A stretch of 64,000 nucleotides of DNA from an uncultured Bacteroidota bacterium. GTDB lineage: Bacteria; Bacteroidota; Bacteroidia; Chitinophagales; Chitinophagaceae. Each line of letters starts with the position of its first letter. Position 1 is the stretch's first letter. Positions 7,843-17,200 of the stretch are shown here, one piece after another. Position numbers and translations under genes: made by a program. The DNA lies in assembly GCA_903851465.1 (NCBI GenBank), contig CAINOI010000033.1, forward strand, positions 62,001 to 126,000, read 5' to 3'. The notes beneath the pieces were generated by a model. The model did no database searches and was not told where the DNA came from. It worked only from the letters and a program-made list of their open reading frames with translations.

Positions 7843-9117
7843 ATGCAACAGTTGACACCATCCAATCCCCCCAAGATTGCCGTTATCGGACTAGGCTACG
7901 TGGGCTTGCCCTTGGCTTTGGCATTTTCTAAGCAATATCAAGTGATTGGATATGACTTAGACAGTTCAAGGGTGGATGCGCTCAAAAAAGGCAAGGATAC
8001 CACTTTAGAAACTACTATAGAAGCGCTTCATGCCGCTAGCAATTTGGTCCTAACCGATGATCTTTCATTGATTGCTGATGCGACAATCTACATTGTTACC
8101 GTGCCAACGCCTGTGCATGCAGATAAAAGTCCAGATTTATCTTTCTTATTATATGCTACTTCTCAAATTGCAACTCTATTAAAACAGAGCGATATCGTGA
8201 TTTACGAAAGCACCGTATATCCAGGTTGTACTGAAGAGGATTGTGTTCCAGTGCTTGAAAAAATTTCAGGACTTAAATTTAATGTAGATTTTTATTGTGG
8301 TTATTCTCCAGAGAGAATTAATCCAGGGGACAAGGTGAATACTTTAACAAAGATTCAAAAAATTACTTCAGGTTCTACACCCGAAATTGCAAAGTATATA
8401 GATCAACTCTATGCAAGTATCATTACAGCAGGCACTTATGCTGCACCTTCTATTAAAGTAGCAGAAGCTGCTAAGTCCATTGAAAATGCACAGAGAGACA
8501 TTAATATTTCTTTTGTCAATGAATTGGCATTGATTTTTGATCGGATGGGTATAGATACCCACGAAGTATTAGCAGCAGCAGGCACTAAATGGAATTTTTT
8601 ACCATTTAAACCAGGATTAGTAGGAGGACATTGCATTGGTGTAGATCCTTATTATTTAGCACATAAAGCCAAAATAGTTGGCTATGATCCAAGAGTGATT
8701 TTATCGGGGCGCGATGTCAATGATCAGATGAGTGCTTTTGTAAGTAATAAGCTGATACAATTATTGGCACATTCAGGAAAAAAAATTCAGGCTGCAAAGG
8801 TCTTAGTGCTTGGTGTCACATTCAAAGAAAATTGCCCTGATTTTAGAAACTCAAAAGTATTTGAAATCATCCATCAGCTTAAAGCAGAAGGCGCTCATGT
8901 AGCGGCTTTTGATCCTTATGCCAATGCAATTGAAGTATTTCAAAAACATCAAGTACAATTGATCACCGCTTTCGAAAAATACGATGTTATTTTATTAGCA
9001 GTGGCACATGATTTTTTTAAAGCATTGGATTATACTTCGTTAAAAACAAGTCCAAACGCAATTGTTTATGATACCAAGGCGTTTTTAGATCGTTCTATTG
9101 TCACTGCAAGATTATAA
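7843..9117 (+). CDS. Nucleotide-sugar dehydrogenase (UDP-glucose/UDP-HexNAc 6-dehydrogenase family)
   Basis: Four-electron NAD-dependent oxidation of a UDP-hexose or UDP-N-acetylhexosamine to the uronic acid, a precursor for capsule or other surface polysaccharide. 424 aa. N-terminal Rossmann motif GLGYVGLPLA at 16-25; VTVPTPVH; CGYSPERINPGD; the central helix EAAKSIENAQRDINI; the catalytic-Cys motif GLVGGHCIGVDPYY at about 259; and a C-terminal UDP-binding domain with LGVTFKENCPDFRNS. The combination SPERINPGD and GGHCIGVDPYY is that of the WbpO/TviB/WbpA branch rather than classical Ugd, so a HexNAc substrate is more likely, though this cannot be settled from sequence alone. The HAD gene follows after 17 bp. 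Confidence 0.92.
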   Translation: MQQLTPSNPPKIAVIGLGYVGLPLALAFSKQYQVIGYDLDSSRVDALKKGKDTTLETTIEALHAASNLVLTDDLSLIADATIYIVTVPTPVHADKSPDLSFLLYATSQIATLLKQSDIVIYESTVYPGCTEEDCVPVLEKISGLKFNVDFYCGYSPERINPGDKVNTLTKIQKITSGSTPEIAKYIDQLYASIITAGTYAAPSIKVAEAAKSIENAQRDINISFVNELALIFDRMGIDTHEVLAAAGTKWNFLPFKPGLVGGHCIGVDPYYLAHKAKIVGYDPRVILSGRDVNDQMSAFVSNKLIQLLAHSGKKIQAAKVLVLGVTFKENCPDFRNSKVFEIIHQLKAEGAHVAAFDPYANAIEVFQKHQVQLITAFEKYDVILLAVAHDFFKALDYTSLKTSPNAIVYDTKAFLDRSIVTARL

Positions 9118-9134
9118 AAATAAAAAATTAAAAT

Positions 9135-9476
9135 ATGATAGAGTCAAAAAGATTCGGTTCCAAAAAAGCATTAATTGATATAGACGAAACCATTTGTTTT
9201 TATTCAGATAAAAGAGTGTATGAACTAGCGGAACCTAATTTTGATAATATTGCTAAAATTAACAAGCTCTATGATGAAGGCTGGCATATTACCTATTGGA
9301 CAGGAAGGGGCGAAAGTTCAAAAAGAGATTTGAGACCATTGACTTTAGAGCAGTTAACAAAATGGGGCTGTAAGTTCAACGATTTAATTACAGGATATTG
9401 TCCTAACGGTGGCGCTGTAAAACCAAATTTTGATTTGGTGATTGATGATAAAGCAAAAAGAATCGAAGAATTATAA
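9135..9476 (+). CDS. HAD superfamily phosphatase-like protein
   Basis: Small 113-aa HAD hydrolase lacking a cap domain. Motif I DIDETI (both Asp) at about 16-21, motif II in YWTGRG, and motif IV IDDKAK near the C-terminus; no clear motif III lysine beyond the KPNFD region. Similar short HAD proteins occur in capsule and LPS gene clusters. Its position 17 bp behind a nucleotide-sugar dehydrogenase supports a role in sugar-phosphate or polysaccharide precursor metabolism. Substrate unknown. Confidence 0.8.
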   Translation: MIESKRFGSKKALIDIDETICFYSDKRVYELAEPNFDNIAKINKLYDEGWHITYWTGRGESSKRDLRPLTLEQLTKWGCKFNDLITGYCPNGGAVKPNFDLVIDDKAKRIEEL

Positions 9477-9496
9477 ATACTGCGTAGCTATTTTTA

Positions 9497-10204
9497 TTAA
9501 AGGGCCATTTCGGCCCTTTTTCTTTTTCTTGCAAAGGGCAAATAGAATAACCAAAAATGTGCAATGGCTGCTATCTCAAAACAAATGAGGTAAAAAGGCC
9601 ATTCGCCAATAATGAATGGATTATTGGCAGAAGGCCGTTCCCTTAAAAACATATAATTGGTTCCAATGGCATAGTTAAGGATGCCCACAGAAAATACCAC
9701 TAATTGAGAGTAACCAAAAATAACCAACCAAGACTTTGGTCTAGGTACAAATCCATTGTGTATGATAATATATAGCACAACCAATAATAAACCAGCATGC
9801 TCAATAAAATAGCTATAAAAATTATAGCCCTTGATACCATTGTTAAATTCTGGTGTAAGTAGAGCATGAATCCCTCCTAATAAACCCCAGTAATAAACAA
9901 ACTCACCTAATAATTGATTTTTATTAAATAAGTAGATGATGCATAAGAAAGTACTAATACTACATAAATGTGCAGGAATATTTTGTTGAATATTCCATGA
10001 GCCGGTATAAAAATTATAAAATTGCTCAATACCCAAATTAGCAATCAATAAAATAGCAATAAAAAAATCATATTGTTTGATTTGAATATTTTTAAGGTAT
10101 TTAGGCACCTGAATCAATAAGAAGATACTTCCTCCAATCCATAAAATACTCTCCCACCATAGTGGAGAGAAAGTGGCAAGTGTAATTGATTTTTCAAACT
10201 GCAT
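9497..10204 (-). CDS. TIGR02206 family (YwaF-like) integral membrane protein
   Basis: 235-aa membrane protein with about seven hydrophobic segments. The conserved family signature IPAHLCSIS (His and Cys within a helix) is at about 76-84, with GIHALLTPE and YFIEHAGLL further on. Function unknown; the family contains Bacillus YwaF. The C-terminus is basic (ARKRKRAEMAL), partly because those codons double as the terminator of the opposite-strand operon. Stand-alone gene. Confidence 0.85.
   Translation of the reverse strand: MQFEKSITLATFSPLWWESILWIGGSIFLLIQVPKYLKNIQIKQYDFFIAILLIANLGIEQFYNFYTGSWNIQQNIPAHLCSISTFLCIIYLFNKNQLLGEFVYYWGLLGGIHALLTPEFNNGIKGYNFYSYFIEHAGLLLVVLYIIIHNGFVPRPKSWLVIFGYSQLVVFSVGILNYAIGTNYMFLRERPSANNPFIIGEWPFYLICFEIAAIAHFWLFYLPFARKRKRAEMAL
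9499..9526 (+). terminator. Intrinsic terminator embedded in the convergent gene's 3' end
   Basis: Stem AAAGGGCC/GGCCCTTT with loop ATTTC, followed by TTCTTTTTC. It terminates the dehydrogenase-HAD transcript. The hairpin and U-tract form the last codons of the convergent membrane-protein gene, whose stop is at 9497-9499. Confidence 0.85.
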
Positions 10205-10364
10205 GCTGCAATTTACGCCAATCTGAGTAGATTCTATCGACTAGGGTATTAAACTATAAAGTTAGATTTTATCTGAAGGGGTTAAATACCTTAAAAAAAT
10301 GGACCATTCATGTAGAATTGAATTAATTAAGACAGCTTCTACTTTATCTATTGTTTTTTTATAG

Positions 10365-11099
10365 ATGCAAAAAAATAATCTTCACCAAGAGGACCAACGA
10401 CAAGTATTTATATGTGATCAACAAGCCATTTATGCTATGGGATGTAGCCAATTGGTTCAAGCACATCCTATGTGTAATGGGTATCGGATACTAACCTCTT
10501 TAGACGAAATCAACAATTTCAATATAGGACTCTCCCAAGGGTTATTGATTATTGATTGTGCCCTATTTGATTTTGATTCACTGACAGTGAAAAAGAAAAT
10601 CAATACCCTTAAGCAAATTTTTCCTTTAATTATTTTGCTGAATAAAGATACTCCCGATTATATACTCTACCAGTTAATTGAGCTCGAAGTAGATGTGCTT
10701 GTTTCTCGAAATATGTCAAGTCAAGAATGGAACAAAGCGGTAGAAATGGCTTGTCAGCACAAGGTTTATTTTTGTCAAGATACCGCCGAACGTGTTTTAC
10801 AACTCACTCAGGTAATGGATAAAATTAATTTAATAGAGCGCGTAAATTCGTTAAGTCTATATGATAAATATATTTTAATCCGCATCTGCGAAGAAGCTTC
10901 TAGTAAACAAATTGCTGCTGAGCTTGGGCATAGCAAACGAACGATAGAAGGTCATAGAACTAGACTCATGCAAACACTCAATGTAAAAAATGTAGCTGGG
11001 CTTGTTAAAATTGCTTTAATTACGAAACTCTATGAACATTATCTTTCTAATCCGGGATGGTATGCTAGTTTCTTGTTGGCCAAAACATCTTCTTTATAG
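10365..11099 (+). CDS. LuxR/NarL-type regulator with degenerate receiver domain
   Basis: 244-aa DNA-binding protein. C-terminal LuxR-type HTH at about 165-225 (LSLYDKYILIRICEEASSK, then QIAAELGHSKRTIEGHRTRL as recognition region). The N-terminal 130 residues look like a CheY-type receiver: VFICDQQ in the acidic pocket and LLIIDCALF carrying the possible phospho-Asp. The conserved Lys near the end of the domain appears replaced (VLVSRNMS), so phosphorylation is doubtful. No histidine kinase is adjacent. The 3' end overlaps the convergent penicillin acylase gene by 61 bp, an unusually long tail-to-tail overlap. Confidence 0.82.
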   Translation: MQKNNLHQEDQRQVFICDQQAIYAMGCSQLVQAHPMCNGYRILTSLDEINNFNIGLSQGLLIIDCALFDFDSLTVKKKINTLKQIFPLIILLNKDTPDYILYQLIELEVDVLVSRNMSSQEWNKAVEMACQHKVYFCQDTAERVLQLTQVMDKINLIERVNSLSLYDKYILIRICEEASSKQIAAELGHSKRTIEGHRTRLMQTLNVKNVAGLVKIALITKLYEHYLSNPGWYASFLLAKTSSL

Positions 11100-13270
11100 T
11101 AATGGATGGTTTTGAACTGTCCATGGATAAATCCATATGCTTGATCTGTAAAATTTTTGCTTTCAGCAAACCTGCTTTGACCACCTGTAATAATCGTTTT
11201 TGCTTTCAGTCTCTTTCCAAATTCTACAGCAGCAACAAAACTATTGCCTGTATAACCATATCGCTTAATAGTATTGGGGTAGCGTCTACTTTCAAAGGAG
11301 GGAAGTGCACCCCATTTAGAAGAGGCTTGTTGCACAGCTAAGCTAGGTAAGTTGTCGTCAAAATTGGCACCTGGCGCCACTCTTTGAAAACGATTCATAG
11401 CCCCCCATGTAATCTCCCAACCACCATACCACTTTTCAAATTGGTCTAAAGTGGCTTCTAATAATTTTATTTTAGTTTCAAACGCAACCTCTTGGTCCAT
11501 ACGATTGTATTTTAATACAATTTGAGTGGCAGCTTCCTCTGTGTTTGCAGGAGGAATAACAGCACTCCATTTAGTAGCCCATTCAATTGCAATGCTTGTT
11601 GCAACTGAATTCGTATCGGCAACATGATCCCAATTGGCTAAATAATCAATTGCACTTTTCGTTCTTGGGGCAAGATTTGCTTTTTTTGCGGATTGTATAA
11701 AACTAGGTAACAAAATATCGAATGCACTTAGTTTTTTATTATATCCTAAAGCAATCAATTCATCCAAATTGATTTTATCAATTTTTGATAGTAATGCAAC
11801 TGCAGTGATGCCTCTTCCATTTTCACCATCTGGTGCCATATAAGCAGGGTAGTTAGTTGCTTTTGGACTTTGATCACCTGCGACAGTAAATGGCGTGGCG
11901 TTACAATTTTGTAACCAACCATTTGTAGGATTAATGCTTTGTACTATTTCATTTAAAGGATGCACCCCTTGCCAGTCTGTTGCTTTTGTGCTCCCATCTA
12001 CATACTTGGTGTAATCAAAACTTGGATTGCGCTTTGGCATAAAATTACCATGCCAGTAGGCGATATTGCCAGCTGCATCTGCGTACACAGTGTTGTTGCT
12101 ATTATTGGCTAATAGTCCCATGGCTTTTGTATAGTCTGCTAGGCTTTTTGATTTTGTTCTTGTCCAGCATTCCATTAAGGCATCTAAAGAACGATTGTTT
12201 TCTTGCAAGCTTAACCATTTCCCCTTTTCCATACCCATGACTGGTCCGTGTTGTGTATAATAAGTATCAAAGCTTTTTGATTTTAAAATACCATTATCGA
12301 CATATTGAATGCTGATATTTCTTTGACCTACTTTCTTTTTTTCTTTTTCGTAGGTATAAAACAATTCATTGTTTATTTTTTCAGTTTGCTCTTCATATAC
12401 ATCTGCTACATCGGCATAGCTGCTTGTATGCATCCATCCACACTGTTCGTTAAAGCCCTGATAAATAAAGAACTGTCCCCAGGTAACAGCACCGTATGCA
12501 TTTAATCCTTCTTCGCTGACCATATGCATTTCTGATCTAAAATAAAATGGTACATGTGGATTGATATACAACATGGCATTGCCCGACTTACTATGTTTTG
12601 GAGCTATTGCAAAACCATTCGAACCCTTTAAGGTGTTATCCTCCATATCATAGTTAGGCTGTTCAAATATTGTTTGTATCGTTGGCGTATGTTGATTAAC
12701 ACCAACCGCATTTTGATTTGAATACAACTGTTGACCATAAAAAGCTTCAACATGTTTTTCGGTGATGCCTGCAGACCTTGTTGGAGAAACGCTACCGTCT
12801 GTCCACATCAAATGGTACCAAGGTTTAAATTTTTTGAGCACAACAGGTTTTACTGCTGGATGTTTTGATAAATAATAGTTGATGCCATCGGCATGCGCGA
12901 TTAATAATTGCTTAAACCAATTTGGGCTCCTTTCAAAATCTTTCACTGCTTCTGCACTATCTTGAATCAGTTGCATCATTAAATCTTCGTATATCAATTT
13001 AGACCCCTCCATTTCGGCGCGTCGTCCTAGCATTTCTAAAAAATTCTTTTCAATCTGCGGAAAATTTTCTTCGCATTGTGCATACATTAATCCAAATACC
13101 GCATCGGCATCGGTTTTTCCATAAATATGTGGGATATCCCACTCATCTCGAAGGATGGTGGTTTGTTTTGCATGTTGATTCCATCTAACTAGTTCTGCAC
13201 TTGTTGGTTTTTGTGCAAATAATACAATCACACCCATTACCAAGCAACTTAGTAAAGCAACTTTTTTCAT
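11039..13270 (-). CDS. Penicillin acylase family protein (Ntn hydrolase)
   Basis: 743-aa exported N-terminal-nucleophile hydrolase that cleaves amides such as acylated amino compounds or acyl-homoserine lactones; the real substrate is unknown. Signal peptide to about residue 20 (VIVLFAQ). The alpha part contains EWDIPHIYGKTDADAVFG. The autoprocessing point is the KGSNGFAIAP motif at about residue 220, where the Ser becomes the N-terminal nucleophile of the beta subunit. The beta part contains YINPHVPF and NNSNNTVYADAAGNIAYWHGN (a catalytic Asn region). Length is normal. Last gene of a three-gene operon; starts 51 bp after the isomerase-like gene. Its 3' end overlaps the LuxR gene. Confidence 0.9.
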   Translation of the reverse strand: MKKVALLSCLVMGVIVLFAQKPTSAELVRWNQHAKQTTILRDEWDIPHIYGKTDADAVFGLMYAQCEENFPQIEKNFLEMLGRRAEMEGSKLIYEDLMMQLIQDSAEAVKDFERSPNWFKQLLIAHADGINYYLSKHPAVKPVVLKKFKPWYHLMWTDGSVSPTRSAGITEKHVEAFYGQQLYSNQNAVGVNQHTPTIQTIFEQPNYDMEDNTLKGSNGFAIAPKHSKSGNAMLYINPHVPFYFRSEMHMVSEEGLNAYGAVTWGQFFIYQGFNEQCGWMHTSSYADVADVYEEQTEKINNELFYTYEKEKKKVGQRNISIQYVDNGILKSKSFDTYYTQHGPVMGMEKGKWLSLQENNRSLDALMECWTRTKSKSLADYTKAMGLLANNSNNTVYADAAGNIAYWHGNFMPKRNPSFDYTKYVDGSTKATDWQGVHPLNEIVQSINPTNGWLQNCNATPFTVAGDQSPKATNYPAYMAPDGENGRGITAVALLSKIDKINLDELIALGYNKKLSAFDILLPSFIQSAKKANLAPRTKSAIDYLANWDHVADTNSVATSIAIEWATKWSAVIPPANTEEAATQIVLKYNRMDQEVAFETKIKLLEATLDQFEKWYGGWEITWGAMNRFQRVAPGANFDDNLPSLAVQQASSKWGALPSFESRRYPNTIKRYGYTGNSFVAAVEFGKRLKAKTIITGGQSRFAESKNFTDQAYGFIHGQFKTIHYYKEDVLANKKLAYHPGLER

Positions 13271-13321
13271 ACAATGAATTTAATACCGGCCAGTTTATAA
13301 TCTTTTAATCTCTCACCCTTT

Positions 13322-14248
13322 TTATACTAATCCCCAAGTTTTAATTCTTTCTAAATTAATTCTTGCACATTCAAGTGGCGTAATACCTTGATAAGACTCT
13401 TGTTCTATGATAAAATGTTTTGTCCCACCTATTGCCTTAGCTAGTAAACAAACTGCTTTTGGATCTACAAGACCATTTCCAAGAATGGTACTATCATGCT
13501 GGTCATTCATTTCCCCAACAGGCACTTTGATTTCATCTTTTACATGCACTGACACAAAACGGCCTGGGTATTTTTTGATCCAATCCATGCCTCTTGCCCC
13601 AATTCCAAACATATTGCCAAAATCCAATTGGTGAATCACCAAATCGGGATCAGTTTCTTTTAAAATAATATCATAGATCAATTGTCCATTCACTTTTTCT
13701 ATAAATTCGAAGTTGTGGTTATGGTATCCAAAGCGCATGCCGGATTCTTGACATAGTTCCCCAGATAAATTAAATATTTCTAATTGATGCATTAATGCAT
13801 CATAAGAAGTGCGGACCTTTTCATCCATCCAGGCACTAATGACATAGTCTTGTCCAATTGTCACTGCATCATCGATGGTGTATTTCCAAGCATCTGTAAA
13901 TGCCTTTTTTTGATTATCCCAATGGCTTGCATTCAATGAAGTATGACCACTTGGCATTTGCATGCCAAGGTCATTTAATATTTTCTTAAACTCAATTGCA
14001 TTATAGCCATAAAACTTTCTGTTGGCGTAATTGGCGTGCTCCACATATTGATAACCCATTTTTGACAGTGCTTTTAAAGTACCTAATGGGTCTTTAAACA
14101 TGTTATCACGCACTGCATACAATTGAATGCCAATTAGGGTCTTTGCATCGGCACTGGTATTTTTCGCCCACAAGGTGGTTGGCGCAATACCAATCCCTAA
14201 TAAGGCGATACCCGTATTTTGGATAAATTTTCTTCTTGAATGTTGCAT
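13322..14248 (-). CDS. Sugar phosphate isomerase/epimerase-like TIM barrel, Tat-exported
   Basis: 308-aa AP-endonuclease 2-type TIM barrel. A twin-arginine signal (SRRKFIQNTG, then a hydrophobic stretch to LWAKN) sends it folded to the periplasm. Barrel features: IGIQLYAVRDNM, KMGYQYVEHANY, FGYHNHNFEF (metal His), HQLDFGNMFGIGARG and SVHVKDE (ligand region), and FIIEQESY (Glu). Periplasmic members act on sugars or inositols, but no substrate can be assigned. It starts 5 bp after the propeller-amidohydrolase gene, so it is translated from the same mRNA. Confidence 0.88.
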   Translation of the reverse strand: MQHSRRKFIQNTGIALLGIGIAPTTLWAKNTSADAKTLIGIQLYAVRDNMFKDPLGTLKALSKMGYQYVEHANYANRKFYGYNAIEFKKILNDLGMQMPSGHTSLNASHWDNQKKAFTDAWKYTIDDAVTIGQDYVISAWMDEKVRTSYDALMHQLEIFNLSGELCQESGMRFGYHNHNFEFIEKVNGQLIYDIILKETDPDLVIHQLDFGNMFGIGARGMDWIKKYPGRFVSVHVKDEIKVPVGEMNDQHDSTILGNGLVDPKAVCLLAKAIGGTKHFIIEQESYQGITPLECARINLERIKTWGLV

Positions 14249-14253
14249 AGTGT

Positions 14254-17200
14254 TTAGTCCTCTACCTTCGTATTTTTAGTTGGTTTTTTATCTAAGTATT
14301 CTTTACGATCTACTTTTGAATTACCTGTCACCAGCTCATCTAAATTAGCACCATTGTATAGACGACCATTTTTCATCACATATTGGATGCTATTGGTATT
14401 TTTAATGTCTTCTAATGGATTCTTATTTAGAATAATTAAGTCTGCTAATTTACCTGCACTGATACTTCCTAGATCTTTATCTAATCCTAAACTCTCTGCA
14501 CCTAATATAGTGGCTGTTTTCAAGGCATCTAAATTACGCATACCACCAGATTGCATAGACCATAATTCCCAATGGTATCCCAATCCTTGTAATTGACCGT
14601 GGCTTCCTACACCCGCAAGACCACCTGCTTCTACAATCTGCTTCATGCTCTTAGCATGTTTTTGAAACACATGTTCTTCTGGCAAGAACCAAGTAGCGCG
14701 ACGTCTAGACTTGCTTGCTAATTCTTCGTAAGGGGTATAGTACTGCATTTTTGGATCACCATATACATTCTCTGTTTCATAATAAAAATTCTCTGCCCAT
14801 GGTCCACCATAAGAAACCAGTAAGGTAGGTGTCACTGCCATTTTTGAACTTGCAATTGTTTTTACCACATCATTGTACAAAGGATAAATTGGTAAAGAGT
14901 GCTCATGACCAGGGTAGCCATCTATTAAATTGGTCATGTTCAATTTAAAATCTAAGCCACCTTCTGTGGTAGGCATTAACTTTTGGTTTTTAGCTGCTTG
15001 AATCACCCATTGTCTATGCTTACGATTCCCTACTAAATACATTTTAATATACTTGGTATTGTAATATTTACTGTATTGCGCTAAAACAGATTCTGCTTGT
15101 GCAGAGTCTTTTAAATTGTAAGACCAATAACCCACACCAGGGCCAGTTGAATAGACTCTTGGCCCAACCATTTTACCTGCTTCTACTAAATCACTATAGG
15201 TTAATACATCTGTTGTTGCCGTTTGTGGATCACGTGTTGTTGTTACGCCATACGCTAAATTGGCTGCATAAATCCAAACTTGATTTTTATGAATACCCCA
15301 GCTAGGCCACATATGTGAGTGTGTATCTATAAAGCCTGGCACCACAGTTTTCCCTGCAAGGTTGACGCGCTTAGCGCCAGCAGGCACTTTCAATGAACCA
15401 GATTTTCCAACTGCTTGAATTCTATTCTTTACAATTAAGATATCACCGTTGTTAATCACTTGATCCCCATTCATTGTAATGATTCTTGCATTGGTCAATA
15501 ACACTGTTGTGCTAGGCATATCATTTTCATAATACACTTTCACCCAAGTTTCATTGGCCTTGTATTTAGGTGTTTCTTTTTTATCGTCTTTTTTAGCAAT
15601 ATTGGTACTGTCTTTTTTCGTGGTATCTTTTTTAATTGCAGCTTCTAATTTTTTTGCTGTAGCTAAACTATCATCAAAAGCATAAGCGGCATCAATGTCA
15701 TAAGTGAAATGCGCTGCACCTAAACTCCAATGAATTGTTTTTCCATCTGCTTGCCAGCTAGGAAATTCTCCTCCGATTTCAGTCAATAATTTACTAGGGA
15801 ATGCTGCATTCTTTGCATCCGCAACAGAAATCGAAACCGATTTACCAGATTTTGGAATCGTCACAAAATAAATATTGTTATTTACTTGCGCAATCGCTGC
15901 AGCTCCTTTCGGTGACAATAAAATATTGTTCGCATTTGAAGGAGGATTGTTTTCTTTTGCAGCATCGTCTTCATCCATCACTTCTGGAATAACACAAGGG
16001 TCAGCCAACGGCTTACCGCGATGCTCAGGAATACTTCCAAAAGTAGTAATACCAGAAATTTTTGCAATTTCTTTTTCATCCCCACCATCCCACTGAATTG
16101 AAATCAATCTACCACGATTGTTTAAATAAATACGACCATCGTTCATTGCAAAATGTGGATTGTATCTTCCATTTGCTTTATCAATAATAGTTTCATTGCC
16201 TGTAGTTAAATCAATCCATGCCAATTCGTCTTCTGCATCATCATAACTAGGCTCAATGGCATCTTTAAATTTCTGTGCGTTGGTTTTATTGTAAATTAAT
16301 TTATTGCCAGTTGGATCAATCGCAAGGCCTTGGTATAAAGCATTTTCTTTTGAGATGATTTTTTCTGTGTTATTACTTAAATCAATAAAACGAATAGCAC
16401 CACCATCAGGATTCCAAGTTGTAAAATAAATGCCATTACCAGCATTATTCCAAACTGGTTGCGCTTCTGTGAAATCATTTTTTGTTAAGCGCTTAGGAGT
16501 GCCATTTGGATAATCCATGACATACAATCTATTCAATACGGTAAATGCCAATTGTTTTCCGTTTGGTGAAGGCACCGCATCTCTTATCTGCGTTGCCATT
16601 GTTGCAACCGTATCCTTGATAGGGTATTTGAACAACACTTCTGGTCCCATTTCAATTTTAGCATCCACCGTATAGGGAATCGCAGTTTGTGCTGCAGACT
16701 CAATATCAATCTTATTTATTTTTCCACCGTAAGAGGCTAATAAGTATTTGCTATCAGGCGTAAAACTCATTGTAGGCAATACACCTAGCACCGCAATAGA
16801 TTCTTGGTCATCTCTTTGTACCGGATAAGCCAACCAAGCTTCTTCGCCGGTTGTTAAATTTCTTTTAACCAATCCAGTTTTATCTTCATAACGAGATCCA
16901 TATACCAACCATTTTCCATCTTTAGACAATACTGGTGTAAATGCAGAACCATATCTAGATGCAATGGTTCTTGTTGTTCCTTTTTCTCTATCATACACAC
17001 CAATGCTATATTGAGGTAACATGGCGTTGTAGTTCCAAGCGCCATTGCGTGCACTATAATAAATATAACGACCATCTGCACTTACAGCTGGGTCAATTGT
17101 TTTTAAAGTAGCAGGTGCGTCAATCAAACTAGTGCCCGCACCACCATTCTTATGCATCAAATACAATTTAGTATTACGACGACCTTTTGTATACACAATA

